Shown in pieces: positions 1 to 4,909 of a stretch of DNA of 16,838 nt; the first letter of the stretch is position 1, and each line of letters opens with the position of its first letter. The stretch lies in NCBI GenBank assembly GCA_002364555.1, contig DEYM01000094.1:1-16838 (forward strand), read 5' to 3'. This DNA is from Phycisphaerales bacterium UBA3158 (GTDB lineage Bacteria; Planctomycetota; Phycisphaerae; Phycisphaerales; SM1A02). Below the pieces are notes generated by a model. The model saw only the letters and a list, made by a program, of their open reading frames with translations. It searched no databases and was not told where the DNA came from. The translations under genes were made by a program, and so were the position numbers.

Positions 1-1353
1 TGAATCGACTGTTCGACTGCCTTGAGGCGTTCCGCGAAGTCCAGATCCGCAGGAGCGTCGTAGGCGGGATTGCCGCCGACGATCACGAGCGTCTTGACCT
101 CGCCATTGTCCATCCGCGTGGACAGTTCCCGGATCGTCGCCGTCTTCATCGAAGGCGACGGCAACTTGACATAGGAGACGGTCTTGCCGGCATTGCCCAG
201 TGACTCGTTGATCAGAGCACACAGGTGATGCACGAATCGAGGCTGACGAGGACCGGCCATGACGGCCGAATGCCCCGGATGCGACTTGAGATTGGAGACG
301 ATCGTCTCGACCTGAGGCGTCTCGATGCCCAGTGATTCGAACGGCTTTGAAAGCTCGGTCATTTCCAGTGATCGAAGCAGCCACTCGAGCGGCCAGCACG
401 GTGATGGCGGCCGGTGTCATGGAGTACCGCTCATCGGCGCTACCGCCCGTGATCGTGAGCGTGGGCTCGGCGATGAACACGCGGTTCATGATCGGATGCC
501 CGTCGACTATGCGTGGCTTGCGACCCATGGCCCACTGCTTGGAGAGGGTGAGTTCCTCGGGATGCTGTCCGAGGAAATCGCAGTCGAACGACACCATGAC
601 GTCTGCATTGGTGAAGTCGTGGATCGCACGCCACTGTCCTGTGAAGGCGTGGTTCAATCCGGCTGCGGCTTCCACGTTGTCCAGTGGTTCGTAGCTGGTC
701 CAGGTCGCCTTTGGAAAACGCTCCCGCAGTGAACGCTGCAGGCGTTCGATGCTTGGCGAGTAGGTCGACTCGGAGAGGAAGGAGAGGCCTTCACCATCGG
801 CCGAAGCCAGATCGGCGAAGTGCTTGTCCGACCAGGCGTCGAATGCCTTCCAGTTGGAGGGGCGAGGTTCTTCAGGCTGCTCGAGGCGATCGATGACGCT
901 CCGGCCGCGATCGGGGTCGTAGAGATCGAGAATGGCCGCCTGCGTGAATGCGGTCGAACCACCATTGCCGGTCGGATGCGCCTTGTTGCCTTCGATCTTG
1001 ATCGGTCGTCCGTCGTAGCTGGCCACCAGAATGCCGGAGGCCACACCGCCGACTTCGAGCGTCGAGGCGTAATGTTCCACCTGACCGGGCATGGAGCCTT
1101 CGGGGCGACTCGAATAAGGAACGATCTTCTCTTCGGGCCAGCGTCGACAGCCGGTGACACCAAGGCCAGCCAATGCCATCGATCCACCCATGATGCGGAG
1201 GAAATGACGACGATCCGTTCCATCCAGCAGTTCCGAAGCTCCCGATGGGAACTCGCGATGCATGAATGAACGGAACTCGGGTGTATCCGAGAGTTCCTCA
1301 AGACTGCGCCAGTAGGCCTGGCCATTCCCCTTGGGAGTGCCTAGCGATGACAT
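1..1353 (-). CDS. actB: Alternative complex III subunit ActB, molybdopterin-oxidoreductase-like part (3' end outside window, apparent frameshift)
   Basis: Large iron-sulfur subunit of alternative complex III, which passes electrons from quinol to periplasmic acceptors. Seen: the N-terminus has the family pattern YWRSLEELSDTPEF, then HREFPSGASE, then a twin-arginine-type segment DRRHFLRIMGGSMALAGLG (RR at residues 48-49). The molybdopterin-oxidoreductase-like fold follows (SYDGRPIKIEGNKAHP, FDCDFLGQHPEE). The family is known to keep this fold without the molybdenum cofactor; the Fe-S domain would lie past the left edge. The start overlaps the end of actA by 13 bases, with AGGA (1363-1366 in sense) 9 bases upstream. 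The initial frame is convincing to about residue 326. After that the family-like protein (VMAGPRQPRF, then LVIVGGNPAYDAPADLDFAERL) continues to the edge in a different frame. Family assignment is very sure; whether the gene is intact is not. Confidence 0.92.
   Translation of the reverse strand, partial: MSSLGTPKGNGQAYWRSLEELSDTPEFRSFMHREFPSGASELLDGTDRRHFLRIMGGSMALAGLGVTGCRRWPEEKIVPYSSRPEGSMPGQVEHYASTLEVGGVASGILVASYDGRPIKIEGNKAHPTGNGGSTAFTQAAILDLYDPDRGRSVIDRLEQPEEPRPSNWKAFDAWSDKHFADLASADGEGLSFLSESTYSPSIERLQRSLRERFPKATWTSYEPLDNVEAAAGLNHAFTGQWRAIHDFTNADVMVSFDCDFLGQHPEELTLSKQWAMGRKPRIVDGHPIMNRVFIAEPTLTITGGSADERYSMTPAAITVLAARVAASITGNDRAFKAVRITGHRDASGRDDRLQSQVASGAFGRHGRSSSASIRASPVCSDQRVTGQCRQDRLLCQVAVAFDEDGDDPGTVHADGQWRGQDARDRRRQSRLRRSCGSGLRGTPQGSRTVDS
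358..385 (-). other. Apparent frameshift site in actB
   Basis: To the right of this point ActB reads in the frame of the ATG at 1353, ending RYSMTPAAITVLAARVAASIT. To the left, recognisable ActB sequence (TELSKPFESLGIETPQ and onward) reads in the frame reached by skipping one base. The original frame stays open to the edge but its product is arginine- and serine-rich and unlike the family. One extra base in the sense-strand AAA run (362-364) would explain it: deleting one A joins the halves as VAASITGMTELSK. I see no known +1 slippery motif such as CTT-TGA and no in-frame stop at the site. This points to an assembly error or a true mutation rather than programmed recoding. Confidence 0.7.
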
Positions 1354-2006
1354 GTTGAACAGTCCTGATTTGGTTGGAGTTGATTGATCTCAGCCCACTT
1401 GGTGCCTTCCGCGATGCGGTCGGCGTCCGTCATGGCCCAGCCCCACTCGAGCTGTGTGACGAGACCGGGATCCCGAAGATGCGGTTCCGGTTCACGGTGA
1501 CAATCAAGGCACCATTTCATGCTGAGCGTCTCGGCCTGATAGACGACTTCCATCGTGTCGATTCGTCCATGGCACTCGACACAGCTGACACCACGATTGA
1601 CGTGGGCGGCATGGTTGAAGTACGCATAGTCCGCAAGGTCATGGATTCGAATCCATTCGACGGGCATGCCGGTCTTGTAGCTGTCCACCAACGGTTCGAG
1701 CTTCTCGCTGTCCGGATGGATCTGCAGGTGGCAGTTCATGCATGTCTGCGTCGGAGGAATGGCCGCATGAGATGTGTACTCGACGGTGTTGTGACAGTAG
1801 CGACAGTCGATGTTGAGTTCGCCAGCGTGAACCGCATGACTGAACGGAATCGGTTGCTTGGGCTGATAGCCGACATCCGTCGTCTTTGGACTGAATCCCC
1901 AGGCGACCATGAAGGCGACGTACAACGGCGCCGTCAAGGCAATGACGGCAACACCCGGCAAGAGCAGGTTCGACCATTGTGGAAAGACGAAGTGATAGCG
2001 ACCCAT
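1341..2006 (-). CDS. actA: Alternative complex III pentaheme cytochrome c subunit ActA
   Basis: Membrane-anchored multiheme cytochrome that relays electrons within alternative complex III on the periplasmic side. Seen: 221 residues, one N-terminal hydrophobic helix (about 11-38), and five CxxCH heme motifs at residues 68-72 (CRYCH), 89-93 (CMNCH), 142-146 (CVECH), 166-170 (CLDCH) and 216-220 (CSTCH). Family stretches such as VGYQPKQPIPFSHAVHAGEL, PPTQTCMNCH and YAYFNHAAHVNRGVSC match ActA proteins known from Rhodothermus and relatives. The ATG at 2006 is the only start: an in-frame TGA lies about 45 bases upstream with no ATG, GTG or TTG between. No strong Shine-Dalgarno precedes it. The fifth heme motif is the very end of the protein, and the actB start codon lies inside the bases encoding its last residues, so the two genes are tightly coupled. 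It is the first gene of the operon. Confidence 0.93.
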   Translation of the reverse strand: MGRYHFVFPQWSNLLLPGVAVIALTAPLYVAFMVAWGFSPKTTDVGYQPKQPIPFSHAVHAGELNIDCRYCHNTVEYTSHAAIPPTQTCMNCHLQIHPDSEKLEPLVDSYKTGMPVEWIRIHDLADYAYFNHAAHVNRGVSCVECHGRIDTMEVVYQAETLSMKWCLDCHREPEPHLRDPGLVTQLEWGWAMTDADRIAEGTKWAEINQLQPNQDCSTCHR

Positions 2007-2068
2007 GTACCCAGCCCGAGAATGTGCCCGGACTTCCTGTGAAAAAAATCACGAAGTGTTAAGAACCT

Positions 2069-2097
2069 ATTTTCGGTGGCCTGAGCTCCGAAGTCAA
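2069..2097 (-). promoter_or_regulatory. Possible sigma70-type promoter of the act operon
   Basis: On the minus strand TTGACT (2097-2092) is followed after 17 bases by GAAAAT (2074-2069). These match the -35 and -10 consensus at 5 of 6 and 4 of 6 positions. The predicted transcript would have a leader of about 55 bases before actA. Found by eye; the -10 is mediocre. Confidence 0.35.
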
Positions 2098-2146
2098 GTG
2101 GAGACATGAAGCGCAAATTCCGCGCAAGATCAGATTAACACAGTAT

Positions 2147-2163
2147 TTGAGACTAATTCTCAA
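2147..2163. promoter_or_regulatory. Palindromic operator candidate, Fur-box-like
   Basis: TTGAGA, spacer CTAAT, TCTCAA forms a perfect 6-base inverted repeat. Its core reads TGAGACT-A-ATTCTCA, one base away from the symmetric 7-1-7 form TGAGAAT-N-ATTCTCA seen in many Fur-family boxes. It lies in the shared upstream region of the divergent act operon (heme- and Fe-S-rich) and tatD/BtuF-like genes, about 46 bases before the tatD -10 candidate. It could also be a site for another dimeric repressor, or chance in an AT-rich stretch. Confidence 0.3.
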
Positions 2164-2208
2164 TTGCAAGACACGCTCAATCTCCGCGAAAGGATCGGGG
2201 ACCGGAAC

Positions 2209-2214
2209 TATGAT
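2209..2214 (+). promoter_or_regulatory. -10-like hexamer TATGAT before tatD
   Basis: TATGAT (5 of 6 consensus matches) ends 9 bases before the tatD ATG, so a transcript from it would have a leader of only a few bases. No good -35 is visible at 16-18 bases upstream. Confidence 0.35.
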
Positions 2215-2223
2215 CAGCAATCA

Positions 2224-3015
2224 ATGATTGATACGCACTGCCATCTCACCTCACCGGATCTTCACGAACAGGTCGAGGATGTATTGGAAAGGGCTCGCTC
2301 AAACGGGGTTCAAGCGGCCATAACAGTGGCTACTGGCCCGGAAGATGCCCTCGAGGCCAGAGCGTTGTCACACCGGTTTCCGCACGTCTGGTGCACCAGC
2401 GGGGTGCACCCCCATCAAGCGGAAGGCCCCCATGACTGGGACATCATCAAGCATGTTGCCAACGATCCTAAGTGCGTTGCCTGGGGCGAATTAGGCCTCG
2501 ATTGGTACTACTCTGATCCCTCACGGGAAGCTCAATACCATTGCCTGGAACAACATCTTGATGTGATTGAATCCTGCCGGGATCAAGGGCTTGAGATGCC
2601 CATCGTGGTCCATTGCCGCGAATCACTACCTGATCTGCTTGAGGTCCTGAACAAACGAGATCTCCCCCCTGATCGGTTCGTGTTCCACTGCTTCACGGGC
2701 AAGCCCGACGAAGCCAGATCGATCATTGAATTCGGATCCTGGATCAGTTTCACCGGAGTCGTGACCTTTCGATCCGCTCCAGAAGTGGCCGAAGCAGCCA
2801 AACTCGTCCCCCTCGATCGACTCATGGTGGAGACCGACAGCCCCTACCTCAGCCCCGAGCCGGTCCGGAAGATGCGTCCCAATGAACCCGCCAACGTCAC
2901 GTGGATCGCTCGCTTCCTGTCGGATCTGCATGGAATGGACTTCTCGGAGTTCGAGTCCATGACCGATGGCAATGCAGAACGTTTCTTCGGCATCACGCTT
3001 CCGACATCGGATTGA
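2224..3015 (+). CDS. tatD: TatD-family metal-dependent deoxyribonuclease
   Basis: Cytoplasmic TIM-barrel hydrolase of the TatD/YcfH family, metal-dependent 3'-5' DNases linked to DNA repair and D-aminoacyl-tRNA or nucleic-acid turnover. Seen: 263 residues, the family's usual length. All metal and catalytic motifs are present: MIDTHCHL at the N-terminus (HxH), the glutamate of WGELGLDWYY, histidines in PIVVHCRE and FVFHCFTG, and the aspartate of MVETDSPYLSPEP. The ATG at 2224 is chosen because the conserved HxH motif starts four residues later; an upstream in-frame TTG at 2164 would add 20 residues with no family match. The gene reads straight into the BtuF-like gene with a 10-base gap, so they are probably co-transcribed. 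G+C is slightly lower in the first half than in the neighbours. Function within the family is broad; the family call is secure. Confidence 0.92.
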   Translation: MIDTHCHLTSPDLHEQVEDVLERARSNGVQAAITVATGPEDALEARALSHRFPHVWCTSGVHPHQAEGPHDWDIIKHVANDPKCVAWGELGLDWYYSDPSREAQYHCLEQHLDVIESCRDQGLEMPIVVHCRESLPDLLEVLNKRDLPPDRFVFHCFTGKPDEARSIIEFGSWISFTGVVTFRSAPEVAEAAKLVPLDRLMVETDSPYLSPEPVRKMRPNEPANVTWIARFLSDLHGMDFSEFESMTDGNAERFFGITLPTSD

Positions 3016-3025
3016 GGATCTTCAC

Positions 3026-3931
3026 GTGCGAGTCATCTCCCTTGTGCCATCAGCGACCGAACTGCTCTGTGCCGTTGGTGGAGAGGACACTCTGGTCGGA
3101 CGCAGCCATGAATGCGACTGGCCACCGTCGATCACGGACAGGCCGTCACTGACGCGAGCCAGAACCGGTCTGGGGACACCCGCCGAGATCGATTCCGAAG
3201 TCGCTGATGCGATGACACGCAATGAATCGCTCTACGAGCTCGACGCCGATCTGATCCGGCAGCTTCAACCGGATGTGATTCTCACACAGGATCTGTGCGA
3301 CGTGTGCTCGATCGATCTCGACAGCGTCAGAAGTCTCGCGGCATCGATGCCCAACACACCGGAGATCGTCAGCCTCAACCCCGGGTGCATGGAGGATGTG
3401 TTCGATGATTTGTTGAGAGTGGGCTCCGCAACGGATCTCGAAGCAGCGGCGAGAACCGCCCTCGCACAGTTTCGTGAACGTTGGTGGCATGCACAGGACT
3501 ACGTGAACGCCTACATCGACGGACCACAGGTCGCCGTCATCGAGTGGACCGATCCACTCTATGTGGCAGGCCATTGGACACCCGATCTCGTTCTGGCTGC
3601 CGGCGGACGTCATGACCTCAATCAGAGTGGCGCCGTGTCGAGGCGAATCGAACCGGAGGACCTGCTAGAAGTCATGCCGGAGAGACTCGTCATCTGCCCG
3701 TGCGGACGGACACTCGAGGAGACCGCGAGAGACGCGCAGGCGATGAAGGAAACGTCATGGTGGCCACTGCTGCCGGCCGTCCAGGATTCGCAGGTCATGA
3801 TCGTCGATGGAAACGCCATGTTCAGTCGACCGGGCCCTCGCCTGATCAACGCGATGGAATGGTTGACGAGTTGGTTCCAACAACGGACGGCGCTTCATCC
3901 TCGGGATTTTCCTGCAGCATCGTTCTCTTGA
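3026..3931 (+). CDS. BtuF-like periplasmic-binding-fold protein (cobalamin/metal-chelate binding family), no signal peptide
   Basis: Member of the helical-backbone binding-protein family that includes BtuF (vitamin B12) and siderophore receptors. Seen: RVISLVPSATELLCAVGGEDTLVGRSHECDWP at the very N-terminus, then PDVILTQDLCDVCSID, VAVIEWTDPLYVAGHWTPDLVLAAGG, and VDGNAMFSRPGPRLINAMEWL. These are typical of the subgroup annotated as cobalamin-binding proteins. About 301 residues. The GTG at 3026 is preferred: AGGA (3016-3019) sits 6 bases upstream and the conserved strand begins at the next codon. An in-frame ATG at 2966 would lie inside tatD. There is no signal peptide or lipobox, so the product is predicted cytoplasmic, which is odd for a transporter-binding protein but common in this subgroup. 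No permease or ATPase is adjacent. The last 86 bases overlap the convergent DUF1573 gene. The actual ligand is unknown. Confidence 0.8.
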   Translation: MRVISLVPSATELLCAVGGEDTLVGRSHECDWPPSITDRPSLTRARTGLGTPAEIDSEVADAMTRNESLYELDADLIRQLQPDVILTQDLCDVCSIDLDSVRSLAASMPNTPEIVSLNPGCMEDVFDDLLRVGSATDLEAAARTALAQFRERWWHAQDYVNAYIDGPQVAVIEWTDPLYVAGHWTPDLVLAAGGRHDLNQSGAVSRRIEPEDLLEVMPERLVICPCGRTLEETARDAQAMKETSWWPLLPAVQDSQVMIVDGNAMFSRPGPRLINAMEWLTSWFQQRTALHPRDFPAASFS

Positions 3932-4736
3932 GAGGATCGAAGCTCCTCTCGCGGCCGTCATCCATCTGGATTTCAGGGCCTCGACCCATTGCCGGTGGAA
4001 CCATGACCGGCAATGTGAACCGCCGGCCTTCCATCTCGATGTCGATACCGGTCTCGCCGGGGGTGAAGTCCTCGGGCAGGGACAACTGGAACGTCATCCT
4101 GGACAGGCCGGGAAGTCCGGTATCGTCGTTGAACTGACGAACCTTCTTCCATCGACCCTCCAGCACCTTCATGCCCTCGGCTGGCAACACGACGGGATAT
4201 CGAACCTCCTCGTCGTCCCAGAACTGCACCGTCAAGGAGACCGGCCGCGATTGACCGGGTCTCATCTGGAGCATCGGCGGTTCGATGATGAGCGGATTCT
4301 CGAGACGCCCCACCCCTTCGACATGAAGCGTCATCGGAGATTCGTCCTCGAATGTCAGCGTGACCTTCGATCGCTCCCGGACGGAACGCTTCAGCTTCAT
4401 CACGACAGGTATCTCGACGACACCACCAACCGGAACCTCCGGATCGAAGTAGTCGACGCTCGTGCAGCCACAGCTGGGTACGGCTCGCTTGATCCTCAAT
4501 GGACGACCGGAGGTGTTCTCGAGCTTGAAAGCATGCGTGACGTGGGCGGGTCCTTCGGAGGAGATCCTGACAAGCCCGAAGTCGTGATGGCGATCACCGG
4601 AGAGAACCGGCGCCGTGAACCACTGGATCGCCAACCAGATGAACAGACCCAGAAACAGAACGCCTCCGAGGAGGAAAAGTCCGTTCAAGGGCCGGCGGGC
4701 GGGCACTTCATGTTGGAGGGAATTCGTATCGACCAT
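3846..4736 (-). CDS. Membrane-anchored DUF1573 protein
   Basis: Function unknown. Seen: 296 residues, a short cytoplasmic N-terminus ending in ARR, one hydrophobic anchor (about 18-40), then a DUF1573 domain. The domain opens with the usual HDFGLV, then HAFKLENTSGRPLRIKRAVPSCGCTSVDYF, with the hallmark SCGCT at residues 88-92. The orientation implies a periplasmic beta-sandwich domain. A second beta-rich half follows (about 145-265), and the tail is polar and low-complexity. DUF1573 proteins are abundant in Planctomycetota and Bacteroidota; a role in envelope structure or copper/thiol chemistry around the CGC motif is only speculation. The ATG at 4736 has no Shine-Dalgarno but has TATGAT 11 bases upstream. 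The tail overlaps the convergent BtuF-like gene for 86 bases. It is apparently monocistronic. Confidence 0.8.
   Translation of the reverse strand: MVDTNSLQHEVPARRPLNGLFLLGGVLFLGLFIWLAIQWFTAPVLSGDRHHDFGLVRISSEGPAHVTHAFKLENTSGRPLRIKRAVPSCGCTSVDYFDPEVPVGGVVEIPVVMKLKRSVRERSKVTLTFEDESPMTLHVEGVGRLENPLIIEPPMLQMRPGQSRPVSLTVQFWDDEEVRYPVVLPAEGMKVLEGRWKKVRQFNDDTGLPGLSRMTFQLSLPEDFTPGETGIDIEMEGRRFTLPVMVPPAMGRGPEIQMDDGRERSFDPLKRTMLQENPEDEAPSVVGTNSSTIPSR
3930..3950 (+). terminator. Hairpin at the end of the BtuF-like gene
   Basis: GAGAGGA, loop TCGAAGC, TCCTCTC is a perfect 7-bp stem that begins inside the stop codon of the BtuF-like gene (3929-3931). No T-run follows, so it is not a standard intrinsic terminator. 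It could protect the 3' end or act with Rho. It also lies within the DUF1573 coding sequence on the other strand. Confidence 0.3.
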
Positions 4737-4747
4737 GCGAACAGGTG

Positions 4748-4753
4748 ATCATA
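4748..4753 (-). promoter_or_regulatory. -10-like hexamer TATGAT before the DUF1573 gene
   Basis: On the minus strand TATGAT ends 11 bases before the ATG at 4736, implying a leader of about 4-5 bases. The hairpin at 4765-4781 occupies the expected -35 zone and could be an operator for this promoter. No consensus -35 is seen. Confidence 0.35.
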
Positions 4754-4764
4754 CCCCTGTTTGG

Positions 4765-4788
4765 ACTGCCGGTCTGGCAGTTGTTTTT
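4765..4788 (+). terminator. Intrinsic-terminator-like hairpin upstream of clpB
   Basis: ACTGCC, loop GGTCT, GGCAGT is a perfect 6-bp GC-rich stem (a G-T pair extends it), followed by TGTTTTT. This is a standard Rho-independent layout for plus-strand transcription. The nearest plus-strand gene ahead ends at 3931, with the antisense DUF1573 gene in between. It could end readthrough from tatD/BtuF or an unannotated small RNA, or shield clpB from upstream transcription. Confidence 0.55.
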
Positions 4789-4894
4789 CCATGGATCCCC
4801 CCTGAAGGACGTTTCAAGCCTGTGATTTGTGGCATCCTGCTTGCATGGTTCATTGTGGACAATCGGATCTTCGCGGATGCACCGACCTCTCGAA

Positions 4895-4899
4895 AGGAG
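4895..4899 (+). promoter_or_regulatory. Shine-Dalgarno sequence of clpB
   Basis: AGGAG lies 10 bases before the ATG at 4910 and decides the start: the in-frame ATGs upstream (4829, 4877) lack such a site and would add residues with no family match. It is one of few clear ribosome-binding sites in the window. The stretch 4789-4894 holds no promoter I trust: no CIRCE element and no convincing heat-shock sigma box. Confidence 0.7.
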
Positions 4900-4909
4900 T
4901 TCACGCTTC

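Noticed and set aside
1..360. Continuation of the original actB frame to the left edge without a stop
   Set aside because: It stays open, but its product is not ActB-like, while the adjacent frame gives clear ActB sequence; absence of stops here reflects high G+C.
654..1325. Minus-strand open frame of 223 codons inside actB
   Set aside because: The product is Arg/Ser/Pro-rich with no family match; the actB frame on the same strand explains the region.
2210..2227. Five-codon mini-ORF (MISNQ) overlapping the tatD start as ATGA, with GGGGA upstream
   Set aside because: Could be a coupling leader peptide, but its ATG falls inside the TATGAT -10 candidate and five codons occur easily by chance.
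2224..2760. Recent horizontal acquisition of tatD based on slightly lower G+C
   Set aside because: Hand counts of individual lines vary from about 48% to 63%; the difference is too small and uneven to support transfer.
4789..4894. Heat-shock control element (CIRCE or heat-shock sigma promoter) upstream of clpB
   Set aside because: Looked for because clpB is often heat-regulated; no TTAGCACTC-type repeat and no CTTGAA/CCCCAT pair with proper spacing seen.
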